A stretch of DNA of 64,000 bases from Hyphomicrobiales bacterium. Lineage in GTDB: Bacteria > Pseudomonadota > Alphaproteobacteria > Rhizobiales > Rhizobiaceae. Location: assembly GCA_900468805.1 (NCBI GenBank), contig UEIF01000033.1, forward strand, positions 1 to 64,000, in the 5' to 3' direction. The position numbers were made by a program, and so were the translations under genes. Numbering within the stretch: position 1 is the stretch's first letter; each line of letters begins with the position of its first letter. The notes under the pieces are model-generated. The model saw only the letters and a program-made list of their open reading frames with translations, was not told where the DNA came from and ran no database searches. Positions 36,649 to 46,261 of the stretch are shown here, one piece after another.

Positions 36649-38067
36649 TCAGTGCTTGAGTATGACGAGGCGCGTCTGGGTGAATTCGAGCATGCCGTGT
36701 TTGCCGTCATCGCCGCCAAGGCCGGAGCGCTTCCAGCCGGCGTGATAACCCTGGTAGGGATCGGCCGGGAAACGATTGACGTAGAATTCGCCGGCCTCGA
36801 TCGCGTCAGAAAAACGCATGATCGAGCGGTGATCGTTGGTGAAGAGCACCGAGCTCAGACCGAACTGGTGATCATTGGCAAGCGCCAGCGCTTCCTCGGT
36901 CGTGTCGTAGGCGACGACAGGAAGAACCGGACCGAAGATCTCCTCGGCGATGATCTCCATGTCCTGGCGGCAGTGGGACAGCAGTGTCGGCGGATAGAAG
37001 AAACCGGGGCCTTCGGGCAGGATACCGCCAGCCTCGATCCGCGCTCCCTGCTCTACCGCCTTCAAGACGGCCTTGTGCACATTCGTCTGCGCGGACTTTG
37101 TGGCAAGCGGCCCGACGCGGGACGCATCGACCGAGCGGTCGCCGAAGGCGCGTGCGGCAAAACCAGCCTTCAGCTTGGCAAGCAGCGCATCATGGATGGA
37201 GCGATGCACATAGACGCGCTCCGGCGCGGTGCAGAGCTGACCGCAATGATTGGTCTTGGCAGCAACGAGCTGTGCGGCAACGGCATCGAGATCGGCGTCC
37301 GGCTCGATGATGACGGGCGTCTTGCCACCGAGTTCCAGCGACGGCTTGGCGATATTTGCCTTACAGTAGTCGAGTACGACGCGACCAGCCTGCAGGCTGC
37401 CCGTCAGCGTGATCATCCCGACCTTCGGATGAGTGCAGAGCATTGCCGCAACCTCATGCGACATGGTGAGGATGTTGATGAGCCCGGCTGGCAGTCCCGC
37501 TTCGGCCGCGGCTTCTGCAATCTCGAAAGCAGAGGTCGGTGTCGAGTTGCTCGGGCGGACGACGACGGCATTGCCGGCAATCAGCGCCGGCGCAATCTTT
37601 CGCACCAGCGTATAGATCGGGAAATTGAAGGGGATCAGGCAGGCGACGATACCGATTGCCTCGCGCTTCAGAAGCAGCGTCTCATTGGCATTGTCGCTCG
37701 GAATGATCTCGCCCTCGATGCGCCGCGCCCACTCCGCGTGGTAACGCATCAGCTCGGCGCCATAGATCGCCTCGCCCGTCGCATCGGCAAGGCTCTTGCC
37801 GGATTCCAGCGCCAGGGCAGCGCCGATCTTTTCCGCCCGCTGCTCGATGAGGGCAGCAAACTTGCGCAAGGCGTCGCCACGGGCAATGGCCGGCAGCGCC
37901 CGCCATTCCTTTTGCGCCTTCGCTGCCGCCTCAACAGCCTCTATGGCTTCTTCGGCAGTCGCCGAAGGCACCTTGGCAAAAGCGGCTTCCGTTGCCGGAT
38001 TGAGCACCGGCACCAGAGTGGAGGAAGACCGGAATTCTCCGGCGATGAAATTGCGATATTCCGTCAT
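36649..38067 (-). CDS. Aldehyde dehydrogenase (AldA-like)
   Basis: 472 residues from the ATG at 38067, preceded by TGAGGA. An upstream in-frame start at 38103 adds an atypical N-terminus. The catalytic Glu is in SLELGGKTPVIIEPDADLD and the catalytic Cys in NHCGQLCTAPERVYV. The family oxidises aldehydes such as lactaldehyde, glycolaldehyde or sugar-derived semialdehydes with NAD+. It lies 96 nt after the ATPase gene and 11 nt before the enolase-superfamily gene, in the same operon. Confidence 0.92.
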   Translation of the reverse strand: MTEYRNFIAGEFRSSSTLVPVLNPATEAAFAKVPSATAEEAIEAVEAAAKAQKEWRALPAIARGDALRKFAALIEQRAEKIGAALALESGKSLADATGEAIYGAELMRYHAEWARRIEGEIIPSDNANETLLLKREAIGIVACLIPFNFPIYTLVRKIAPALIAGNAVVVRPSNSTPTSAFEIAEAAAEAGLPAGLINILTMSHEVAAMLCTHPKVGMITLTGSLQAGRVVLDYCKANIAKPSLELGGKTPVIIEPDADLDAVAAQLVAAKTNHCGQLCTAPERVYVHRSIHDALLAKLKAGFAARAFGDRSVDASRVGPLATKSAQTNVHKAVLKAVEQGARIEAGGILPEGPGFFYPPTLLSHCRQDMEIIAEEIFGPVLPVVAYDTTEEALALANDHQFGLSSVLFTNDHRSIMRFSDAIEAGEFYVNRFPADPYQGYHAGWKRSGLGGDDGKHGMLEFTQTRLVILKH

Positions 38068-38163
38068 GACGGTATCCTCAGGACAATAGCTAACCACGCG
38101 CATGCTGGCTTCTGCCGGCCATGCGTTGAAACGAAACAGTGTGCCGTCGCCCGGAAGCGGCGG

Positions 38164-39753
38164 CTAGAACGTGCTGCGGCCCGGCGCCGCGTCGAGAAGC
38201 GTTCTCGTATAGGGGTGCGTCGGCGCCTGCAGCACTTGGGCCGCACTGCCGCGCTCGACGATTTCACCCTTCTGCATCACCACGATTTCGTCGCTGATCT
38301 GGGCAGCAACACGCAGGTCGTGAGTGATGAAGACGATGGCGAGCTGCAGCTTCTCCTGCAGCTCGCGAAGCAATTTCAGAACCTGCGCCTGCACGGAAAC
38401 GTCGAGCGCAGAGACGCTCTCATCCGCGATCAGCACATCCGGCCGCATGGCAAGCGCGCGGGCGATGCCGATGCGCTGGCGCTGACCGCCCGAGAAGGCC
38501 GACGGCTTGCGCCAGTAGGCGCTCTTCTGCAGGCCGACGAGGTCGAGCAGCTCTTCCGCCCGACGCCGCGCCTCGCCTGCCTCCATGCCGGCAAGCCGGG
38601 CTGAGCGGGCAATCATCGGCCCGACACGGCGGCGCGGATTGAGCGAGCCGAACGGATCCTGGAAAATCATCTGGATCGACCGCCGCCTGGCGCGCAACGG
38701 CGCCGGCGCAAGGCCGAGAATATCCGCGCCCGCCACTTCCACTCGTCCGCTCTTCGGCTCGATCAGGCGGATCATCGCCTTGGCAAGGGTAGACTTGCCG
38801 CAACCGGATTCACCGACGATGGAGATTACGCGGCCCGGCGACAGGCTGAGCTCCACATGCTTCAGAACCTGGACGCTGCCATAGGAATGCTGCAGGTCGT
38901 GCACGGCAAGCACCGGCGCTTCACCCTGCGGCGGGGCCGGACGGTCGTGCGGCTTCAGGCTTGGCACGGCGGCGATGAGCTCTTTGGTGTAGGGATGGTT
39001 CGGCGCTGTCAGCACCTGCCTCGCCTCGCCGATCTCGACGATCTCGCCATAACGCATGACGGCCACGCGGTCGGCAATATCGGCAACGACACCGAAATCG
39101 TGCGTGATGAAGAGGATGCCGTGATCGTGCATGTTGCGAAGTTCGCGAACGAGCTTCAGCACCTGCGCCTGCGTCGTCACATCGAGCGCCGTCGTCGGCT
39201 CGTCGGCGATCAGCACCCGCGGGTTCATGGCAAGCGCCATGGCGATGACGACACGCTGGCACTGGCCGCCGGAGAGTTCATGCGGATAGGCCTGCAGGAT
39301 GCGATCCGGGTTCGGCAGATGCATGGATTCGATCAGCGCGCGGGCACGCTTCTTCCGCTCCGCGGCATCGAAATCCGAATGCAACTCGAAGACTTCCTCG
39401 ATCTGCGCCGAAACCGTCATCGCCGGATTGAGCGAAGCGATCGGCTCCTGGAAGATCATGGCAATGTCGCTGCCCCGGATAGCGCGGAACGCCCGTTCGG
39501 AAAGGCCAACGAGATCGGTATCCCCGAGCATCACCTTGCCGCCGGAAACCTTCAATCCCTCCGGCACCGCGCCCATGAGTGCACTGGACAGCACCGACTT
39601 GCCGGAGCCGGACTCGCCGACGATGCAGAGAATTTCACGCGGCCTGAGATCGAAACTCGCCGCCTTGACGGCATAGGGTCGGTCGGCGCCCTTCGGCAGG
39701 GCGACACTCAGATTTTCGACCCGAAGGATCGGTTGGTTTTCATTGCTGCTCAT
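38164..39753 (-). CDS. ABC transporter ATP-binding protein, fused DppD-DppF type
   Basis: 529 residues from the ATG at 39753, which overlaps the permease stop by 4 nt. The first domain has GESGSGKSVLSSALMG, LSGGQCQRVVIAMAL and LIADEPTTALD. The second has GESGCGKSTLAKAMIR, FSGGQRQRIGIARAL and LIADESVSALDVS. As in the 15.4-17.1 kb gene, two subunits are fused. It powers the third Opp-type importer. Confidence 0.94.
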   Translation of the reverse strand: MSSNENQPILRVENLSVALPKGADRPYAVKAASFDLRPREILCIVGESGSGKSVLSSALMGAVPEGLKVSGGKVMLGDTDLVGLSERAFRAIRGSDIAMIFQEPIASLNPAMTVSAQIEEVFELHSDFDAAERKKRARALIESMHLPNPDRILQAYPHELSGGQCQRVVIAMALAMNPRVLIADEPTTALDVTTQAQVLKLVRELRNMHDHGILFITHDFGVVADIADRVAVMRYGEIVEIGEARQVLTAPNHPYTKELIAAVPSLKPHDRPAPPQGEAPVLAVHDLQHSYGSVQVLKHVELSLSPGRVISIVGESGCGKSTLAKAMIRLIEPKSGRVEVAGADILGLAPAPLRARRRSIQMIFQDPFGSLNPRRRVGPMIARSARLAGMEAGEARRRAEELLDLVGLQKSAYWRKPSAFSGGQRQRIGIARALAMRPDVLIADESVSALDVSVQAQVLKLLRELQEKLQLAIVFITHDLRVAAQISDEIVVMQKGEIVERGSAAQVLQAPTHPYTRTLLDAAPGRSTF

Positions 39754-40595
39754 GCACGCCTCCCCTGCGCTTCCGAGACTTCCCGCAATCCGTCCGCCAG
39801 CAGGCTCAAGCCCAGCATCAGCGACGAGATCGCAAGGCATGGAAAGATGACCAAGTGCGGGAAGGCGATCGCCATGGCGCGTCCTTCGTTGACCATCGTG
39901 CCCCAATCCGGTGTCGGTGGCGGCAGGCCGAGGCCGAGGAAGCCGAGCGTGCCGATGGTGATCGCCGTGTAGCCGAGGCGCAGGCAGAAATCGACTGCGA
40001 GCGGGCCGCTGGCATTGGGCAGGATATCGAAGAGCATGATGCGCCAGGTGCTTTCGCCCTGTGTCACCGCAGACGCCACGAAATCGCGGCTCGACACATC
40101 GATGGTAATGCCGCGGACGATGCGGAAGATCGCTGGCGCACTGCCGAAGGTGACGGCAAGCACGATATTGAAGGGCGAGGAGCCGACCACGACGATGATG
40201 ACAATGTAGAGCACCAGCACCGGGAAGGAGAGCACCACATTGGCAATGTAGGACAGGACCGCATCGATCCAGCCGCGCCAGTAACCAGCGATAAGCCCGA
40301 GTGCCACGCCGACGATATAGGCCGTCACCGTCGCAAGCGTCGAGAACACCACGACGGTGCGTGCGCCGTAGATCAGGCGCGAAAGGATATCGCGGCCGAG
40401 CTTGTCGGTGCCGAGCCAGAATACGCCGCCTGTCGGAGCGGCAGTACCCGGCTTTGCCAGCGGCAGCAGCGTACGGATCGGGTCAAAGGGCGCAAGGATT
40501 GGCGCAAAGACCGCCACCAGCAGCCAGCCGATGGTCAGGAACCCGCCGATCAGCACGACCGGATTGGTGAGATAGGGTGTTACAGCTTTCCGCAT
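39750..40595 (-). CDS. ABC transporter permease, DppC type
   Basis: 281 residues from the ATG at 40595, with GTGAGGG upstream. TM1 is VVLIGGFLTIGWLLVAVFAPI, then FWLGTDKLGRDILSRLIYGAR and the EAA loop SAVTQGESTWRIMLFDILPNA. It starts 7 nt after the DppB-type gene stop. Confidence 0.93.
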   Translation of the reverse strand: MRKAVTPYLTNPVVLIGGFLTIGWLLVAVFAPILAPFDPIRTLLPLAKPGTAAPTGGVFWLGTDKLGRDILSRLIYGARTVVVFSTLATVTAYIVGVALGLIAGYWRGWIDAVLSYIANVVLSFPVLVLYIVIIVVVGSSPFNIVLAVTFGSAPAIFRIVRGITIDVSSRDFVASAVTQGESTWRIMLFDILPNASGPLAVDFCLRLGYTAITIGTLGFLGLGLPPPTPDWGTMVNEGRAMAIAFPHLVIFPCLAISSLMLGLSLLADGLREVSEAQGRRA

Positions 40596-40602
40596 GGCGC
40601 CC

Positions 40603-41562
40603 TCACTTCCGTCCCTTGACTGCATCGAGCAGCGAGACACGCGGATTGAGCCAGCCATAGGCGAGGTCGGAGAGGATCTGCGTCGCGACGACGACGACGA
40701 CGCTCACCATCGCGCACGCCTCGACGAGTCGGATGTCGCTGTTGAGCGCGGCGTCATAGAGCAGCGTGCCGAAACCCTTATAGGCATAGAAGACCTCCAC
40801 GACGATGACGCCCGAGAGTAGCCAGGGAAACTGCAGCATGATGACGGTGACAGGCGTGATCAGGGCATTGCGCAGCGCATGCTTCCAGACGATGCGAGTC
40901 GTGCTGGCCCCCTTGAGGCGTGCCGTGCGAACATAATGGGTGCCCATGACTTCGATCATCGAGGCGCGGGTGACGCGCGCTAGGTAGCCGGTGGAATAGA
41001 AGGCGAGCACCAGCACCGGCAGAATGATCTGCTGCAGCGAGAAGCCCGTCAGCATGGTGCTGGCGCCGGGCAACCAGTGTAGCCAGAAAACGAAGACGGC
41101 CGAGAAGAAGACCGCAGAGGCGAAATCCGGGATCGAAGTCGTGACGATTGCGATGAAGGAGACGACACGATCGAGCAACGAACCAGGCCGCATGCCGGCA
41201 ATGATGCCCGCAAACAGGCCGACAGGGACGATCACGAGCAGCGCACCGCCAGCAAGGATACCCGATGCCGCAAGACGGTCCGGGATAAGCTGTGCAACCG
41301 GCGCACGATAGTAGGTGGACATGCCCCAGTCGCCAGTGATGAAGGACCAGAGCCAGCGGCCGTAGCGAATGATGAAGGGGGAATCGTAACCGTTGGCAGT
41401 CAGCCACTGGGCGCGCTGTGCCGGCGTCGAGAACTGGCCGAGGACTTTGACGGCGACATCGCCGACATTGACCTCCAGTGCTAGGTAAACGAGCAGCGAC
41501 ACGGTGAACATCACCGCGAGCGCGCTTGCCAGTTTACGGAGAATGAAAAGGAAAACGGTCAC
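40603..41562 (-). CDS. ABC transporter permease, DppB type
   Basis: 319 residues from GTG 41562, with AGAGGTGG before it. The N-terminus TVFLFILRKLASALAVMFTVSL fits the family. A longer frame to 41619 would overlap the binding-protein gene and has an odd N-terminus. The EAA loop is RTARLKGASTTRIVWKHALRNA. It forms the channel with the DppC-type partner. Confidence 0.92.
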   Translation of the reverse strand: MTVFLFILRKLASALAVMFTVSLLVYLALEVNVGDVAVKVLGQFSTPAQRAQWLTANGYDSPFIIRYGRWLWSFITGDWGMSTYYRAPVAQLIPDRLAASGILAGGALLVIVPVGLFAGIIAGMRPGSLLDRVVSFIAIVTTSIPDFASAVFFSAVFVFWLHWLPGASTMLTGFSLQQIILPVLVLAFYSTGYLARVTRASMIEVMGTHYVRTARLKGASTTRIVWKHALRNALITPVTVIMLQFPWLLSGVIVVEVFYAYKGFGTLLYDAALNSDIRLVEACAMVSVVVVVATQILSDLAYGWLNPRVSLLDAVKGRK

Positions 41563-41615
41563 GAACCACCTCTTTGCCGGGTCGGGGCCGCCGCGATGAG
41601 CGGCCCCGCCGAAGA

Positions 41616-43241
41616 TCAAGCCTTGACGAGCCAGACGCCGTCCATGCGGAAGTAGTCCGCCGGATGGAGCACGAAACCGCGCACGGTGGTGGCTGCGGCG
41701 CTGAAGCGGTTCGGCCAGTAGGGTTGAACGATGACGCCGGAATCCTGCAGGATCTGCTGGACATCCTTCATGGCCTCAGGGCGCTTGGCCGGATCGACGA
41801 CGGCCAGAGCCTTGTCGAGCGCGGCGTCGAATTCCTTGCTGGCGAAATGGCTCTCGTTCCAGGCGCCGCCGGAGCGGTAGGCGAGATCAAGGGTCATTGC
41901 GCCGAGCGGACGGTGCGCCCAGTAGGTGAGACCGAAGGGAACCTTGTCCCAGATCGGCCAGTACTGCGAGGCCGGCAGGACGTTGAGCTTGAGCCGGATG
42001 CCGGCTTCGGCAAGGTTCTGCTGGAGCACCTGCGCCGTATCCTGTTCCCAGGTACCCTGCGTATTACCGAGCGTCAGCTCCAGGTCCAAACCGTCCTTGT
42101 AGCCGGCTTCTGCGAGCAGGGCCTTGGCCTTCCCGACATCGCGGGCCACAGCCGGCAGCGCGAAGTAATCGGGTTGAACCGGCGAGACGTGGAAATTGGC
42201 GCCAACTTCGCCTTCGCCGCGATAGGCGACGTCGAGCATCTGCTTGTTGTCGGCGGCAAGCTGCACGGCCTTGCGGACGCGAACATCGTCGAACGGCTTC
42301 TGGTCGGACTGCATGCGCATGACGAGTGTATGGGCAGCCTTGCCGGTCAGGATCTGGATGTTCGGCAACGACTTCATAAGATCGTATTCGGCGATCGTCG
42401 CGCGGTAGATGATATCGATCTGGCCGCTCGAAAGCGCTGCGAGATGCGTGGTGATATCGGTGCCGAGGTCGATATACTGGATGCCGTCGAGATGGGCCGG
42501 CGTGCCCCAATAGTCAGCGCGCTTGCTGAAGACTGCCTGACGGCCGACTTCGTAAGCGTCCAGCTTGAACGGACCGGTACCAACAGGATTGGCGGGCCAG
42601 TTGGCGCCACCCTTGACGAAGTCGCGATGCAGCATCGGGCAGGTGTAGGAATAAAGCTGCTCAGGCAGCGAGGAAACGGCGCGCGATAGCGTAATGCGAA
42701 CCGTATGGTCGCCGGTCTTTTCCACCTTCGCGACGGCCGAGAAAGCGGTCTTGTTGGAAGACTGGGAGTCAGGCGCAATCCAGCGCTGGATATTGAAGAT
42801 CACGTCTTCGGGTGTGAAGGCATCGCCATTCGACCACTTGGCGCGCTCGTCGAGCTCGAAATCCCAGATCTTCAGGTCAGCAGACGGCGTCCAGCTCTTG
42901 GCGAGGTAGGGATGGGTGACGTTGTCGGCATCGACATAGGTCAGGAATTCGAGGCTGTTGCGATAGAGGTTTGAAGCCTCGATCCAGCTCGTCATCATCG
43001 GATCGGTCAGTTCCTGGATCTGGCAGCCGAAACGCAGTGTGCCGCCATCGGTAGGCGTCTCCTGAGCGAGTGCGGGCTTGCTGTCGCCGAGGAAGGCGCT
43101 GGCGGAGGCCGCCGTCACACCGAGCCAGGCGACGGCACGCAGGAAACCGCGGCGATCGATCTTGCCGGCGCGGACCTGTTCGCACAGTTCCGGCACGGAG
43201 GGATGCAGCGGATTGCCGCTGTTGGTTTTCAATTCAGTCAT
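41616..43241 (-). CDS. ABC transporter substrate-binding protein, family 5
   Basis: 541 residues with AAGGAGGAGG before the ATG. Residues about 29-60 form a probable Tat signal (DRRGFLRAVAWLGVTAASAS, ending at ALAQE), after an N-terminal extension of some 28 residues. The mature protein has SBP_bac_5 features (WDFELDERAKWSNGDAFTPE). It delivers the unknown substrate of the operon. It lies 36 nt after the LysR gene, so it is probably co-transcribed with its regulator. Confidence 0.93.
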   Translation of the reverse strand: MTELKTNSGNPLHPSVPELCEQVRAGKIDRRGFLRAVAWLGVTAASASAFLGDSKPALAQETPTDGGTLRFGCQIQELTDPMMTSWIEASNLYRNSLEFLTYVDADNVTHPYLAKSWTPSADLKIWDFELDERAKWSNGDAFTPEDVIFNIQRWIAPDSQSSNKTAFSAVAKVEKTGDHTVRITLSRAVSSLPEQLYSYTCPMLHRDFVKGGANWPANPVGTGPFKLDAYEVGRQAVFSKRADYWGTPAHLDGIQYIDLGTDITTHLAALSSGQIDIIYRATIAEYDLMKSLPNIQILTGKAAHTLVMRMQSDQKPFDDVRVRKAVQLAADNKQMLDVAYRGEGEVGANFHVSPVQPDYFALPAVARDVGKAKALLAEAGYKDGLDLELTLGNTQGTWEQDTAQVLQQNLAEAGIRLKLNVLPASQYWPIWDKVPFGLTYWAHRPLGAMTLDLAYRSGGAWNESHFASKEFDAALDKALAVVDPAKRPEAMKDVQQILQDSGVIVQPYWPNRFSAAATTVRGFVLHPADYFRMDGVWLVKA

Positions 43242-43277
43242 GATCTGCCTCCTCCTTGAATGGCAGTATGTTCGCTA

Positions 43278-44273
43278 TCAGACACCCTCTGTGCCAGACA
43301 CGATGCGCAGGGCGGGCTTTTCACCGTCGTTCACCACACGATTGCTGAAGCGGCTGATGATCCAGGATCGAAACCCTGCAATCAGAGGATCCACCAGCCC
43401 TTCCGCATCGGTCTTCAGGTAATAGCCGAAGCCTTCGTAATAGTGTGCGGTGACCGGCGCAACCAAGCGGCCGCTTTCTATTTCCTCCCGAAATAGCGCC
43501 GGATCTGCAAGCACCAGCCCCTGCCCCGACAATGCGTATTGAACCCCGAGGCTGGCGCTGTCGAATGTCACGCCCCGCGCCACGGAAACCCCGCCGAGAC
43601 CGTTCTGCACAAGGAAGCGCTGCCAAGTGAGGTAGGGCTCCATGTCGACGATCTTGATGTGGATGATCTCGTTTGCAGCAATGAAAGCCGCGATATCCGA
43701 CACGCCTCCCCTGATCAGATCGGGATGACAAAGGATCGTCGGCCGCTCCTCCCAGAGCAGGTCGGTGATCCATTCATCGACTGCTGGCCGCGTATAGACG
43801 ACCGCCACATCGAATTCGCTGTCCGGCACCCCATAGGGGGTCGAAACCTCCAGAAGCACTTCCGGGAAGCTGCGCCGGAAATCCGTCAGCAGCGGCACGG
43901 TGAGCTTCATGGCAAAGCTCGGCGGCAGGTTGATGCGCAGCTTGCGTTGGCGCTGTTCGTCCGGCGCGCAAACTTCCTTCAGCGCCTGCTCGATGCGGTC
44001 GAAGCCCTTGCCGATGCCGGCAGCGAGCGAGCGCCCGGCATCCGTCAGCGTCGTGGCCTTATGGCCGCGTTCGAAAAGCTTGCGCCCGATACTCTCTTCC
44101 AGACCGATGACATGCCGCGAAAGCGCGCTCTGCGAAATGTTGAGCGCCACGGCGGCCGCCGTGAAGCTGCCGTGATGCGCCACCGCCTCGAAGGCTCGTA
44201 GCGCATTCAACGGCAACCGGCGGCGATCGACCGCCGGCTCCTTCTTCGTCTGGGGAGAGCGATCCTCCGTCAT
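43278..44273 (-). CDS. LysR-family regulator, GcvA-like
   Basis: 331 residues. The helix-turn-helix is LNALRAFEAVAHHGSFTAAAVALNISQSALSRHVIGLEE, followed by a LysR substrate-binding domain with DVAVVYTRP and LVADPALF-type segments as in GcvA/AmpR relatives. Its ATG overlaps the stop of the upstream dehydrogenase by one base (TGATG), so it is embedded in the operon. A T-N11-A inverted repeat before the first gene of the operon is a good candidate for its binding site. Confidence 0.92.
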   Translation of the reverse strand: MTEDRSPQTKKEPAVDRRRLPLNALRAFEAVAHHGSFTAAAVALNISQSALSRHVIGLEESIGRKLFERGHKATTLTDAGRSLAAGIGKGFDRIEQALKEVCAPDEQRQRKLRINLPPSFAMKLTVPLLTDFRRSFPEVLLEVSTPYGVPDSEFDVAVVYTRPAVDEWITDLLWEERPTILCHPDLIRGGVSDIAAFIAANEIIHIKIVDMEPYLTWQRFLVQNGLGGVSVARGVTFDSASLGVQYALSGQGLVLADPALFREEIESGRLVAPVTAHYYEGFGYYLKTDAEGLVDPLIAGFRSWIISRFSNRVVNDGEKPALRIVSGTEGV

Positions 44274-45717
44274 CAGCCCGACAGCCCGCCGAACAGGACG
44301 TATTTGCTCTCGAGATATTCGTCGAGCCCTTCGGCGGCACCTTCACGGCCGAGGCCGGATTGCTTGACGCCGCCGAACGGAGCAACTTCCGTCGAGATAA
44401 TGCCCTCGTTGATGCCGACCATGCCTGCCTCCAGCGCTTCGGCGACACGCCAGGCGCGGCCGAGATTCTGCGTGAAGAAATAGGCCGAAAGACCGGTTTC
44501 CGTATCATTGGCAAGCGCGATCGCCTCTTCCTCGCCCTTGAAGCGGAAAGGCCGGCAACCGGACCGAAGGTCTCTTCCGTCGCAAGCGCCATATCGGTGG
44601 TCATGCCGGTCAGGACGGTCGGCTCGTAGAACAGGCCGCCGCGTTCGTGCGGCCTGCCGCCGGTCAAAACCCTGGCGCCCTTTTCGATGGCATCGCTCAC
44701 ATGTCGCTCGACCTTCGCCAGCGCCGGCGCATTGATGAGCGGGCCTTGCAGCGCGCCATCCTCGACACCGGGCGCAACCTTCATGGCCGCGACGGCCTTG
44801 GCGAGCGCCCCGGCGTAGCGGTCGTAAATGCCGTCCTCGACGAGGATGCGATTGGCGCATACACAGGTCTGCCCTGTGTTGCGGAATTTGGAAGCGATCG
44901 TACCGCGCACGGCCTGGTCGATATCGGCGTCGTCGAAGACAATCAGCGGAGCGTTACCGCCGAGTTCGAGGCTGATGCGCTTCACCGTATCGGCACTCTG
45001 GCGCATGAGCAGCTTGCCGGTCGCCGTGGATCCCGTGAAGGAGAACTTGCGCACGACCGGGCTCTTCATCCAGACGCCGACGACATCGGCCGGAGACTTC
45101 GTCGTCACCACGCTGACAACACCGGTGGGGACGCCGGCCTGTTCGCCAAGACGGGCAAGCGCCAGCGCCGAAAGCGGCGTGTCTTCGGCCGGCTTGATGA
45201 TGATAGTGCAGCCGGCGGCAAGCGCCGGGCCGACCTTGCGGGTGATCATCGCCAGCGGGAAGTTCCACGGCGTGACCGCCGCAACAACACCAACCGGCTC
45301 CTTCATGACGACGATGCGGGCATCAACCTTGTGCGACGGCACGACGCCACCATGAGAGCGGCGGCCCTCTTCGGCAAACCAGGTCAGAAAGCCAGCCGCA
45401 TAGGCGACTTCGCCGCGCGCCTCGGCAAGCGGCTTGCCCTGCTCGGCCGTTAATAGGCGCGCGAGGTCTTCCTGGTTGGCAAGCATCAGCTCGGCCCAAC
45501 GGCGCAGAACCGCGGAGCGCTCGGAGGCGAGCGTCTTGCGCCAAGTCTTGAAGGCTTTTGCTGCGGCATCGACCGCCTGCTGCGCTTCCGCCGCGCCGCA
45601 ATCCGGCACGGTCGCAAGCTCGCTGCCGTCAGCGGGGTTCAGCACGGCGAAGCGCTTGCTGTCAGCAGCACTTCCCCAGCCTCCGCCGATCAGCGCATTG
45701 TCTTCGACAAGCTTCAT
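44273..45717 (-). pseudogene. Succinate-semialdehyde dehydrogenase-like gene with a single-base frameshift
   Basis: The N-terminal 389 codons from the ATG at 45717 encode a normal NAD(P)-aldehyde dehydrogenase, including LELGGNAPLIVFDDADID and the catalytic Cys region NTGQTCVCANRI. After ETFGPVAGL the frame is lost. The correct C-terminus (RFKGEEEAIALANDTETGLS to YLESKYVLFGGLSG) continues in another frame to the stop at 44273. One T is missing on the coding strand at the AAA run at 44547-44549. Restored, the protein would have about 481 residues, the normal GabD length. Both ends overlap or abut their neighbours normally, so the mutation is recent or a sequencing error. Confidence 0.82.
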
Positions 45718-45718
45718 A

Positions 45719-46228
45719 TCAGGCAACCTTCGGTGTGAAGAACGGATTACCGACCGTTGCCACGCCTTCGGCAAGCTCGGCACGCGACGGCCAGCCCTTC
45801 AGCAATGCGCGCTTGGCGGCAAGATGCGTTGCAGCCTTGTTGTTATGATACACCTCCTCGGCATCGTTTGCCGACGGATTGACCCAGACGGCGGCAATCG
45901 CGACCCAGTCATCTTCAGCTTCCGCCGGCAGCGAACCGTCGAGCAGCGCTGCAGTGATACCGGCGGCAACACCGGCCTGCGCCGGACCCCAGGTCATCAG
46001 CTCATGCGAGGAACCTGACTCCATCACCGCCTTGGCGATGAACAGCGTCACTGGCTTGGCAGGCAGGTTCGGCTTCAACACCGCCTGGAACGGCAGGTGA
46101 CCGGGGCCGGGGCTTGCGGCCGCGCCGGCAAGCGCACCGGAAATCGGGCCGTTCTTCGGGCCGAGATAGAGGTTGATATGAGCAGCGTTCGGGCCGGAAC
46201 CCTCGAAGCCTTCACCGATATAAAGCAT
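45719..46228 (-). CDS. Formaldehyde-activating enzyme (Fae) homologue
   Basis: 169 residues with GGAG before the ATG. It aligns along its length with Fae of methylotrophs as I recall it: IGEGFEGSGPNAAHINLYLG, LKPNLPAKPVTLFIAKAVM, WGPAQAGVAAGI and the tail NNKAATHLAAKRAL. The catalytic His17 is kept, but the Asp two residues on in Fae (AHIDL) is Asn here. Fae condenses formaldehyde with tetrahydromethanopterin, a cofactor not expected in most rhizobia, and no methanopterin genes are visible in the window. It lies between an aldo/keto reductase and an aldehyde dehydrogenase. Its true substrate is open. Confidence 0.85.
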   Translation of the reverse strand: MLYIGEGFEGSGPNAAHINLYLGPKNGPISGALAGAAASPGPGHLPFQAVLKPNLPAKPVTLFIAKAVMESGSSHELMTWGPAQAGVAAGITAALLDGSLPAEAEDDWVAIAAVWVNPSANDAEEVYHNNKAATHLAAKRALLKGWPSRAELAEGVATVGNPFFTPKVA

Positions 46229-46261
46229 GGAATTCTCCAGTAAAAATGCGAGTCGAACCCA

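Noticed and set aside
36652..38604. A 650-codon plus-strand open frame opposite the aldehyde dehydrogenase and ATPase genes
   Set aside because: An antisense shadow of two genes with intact catalytic motifs; no domain pattern and no ribosome site of note.
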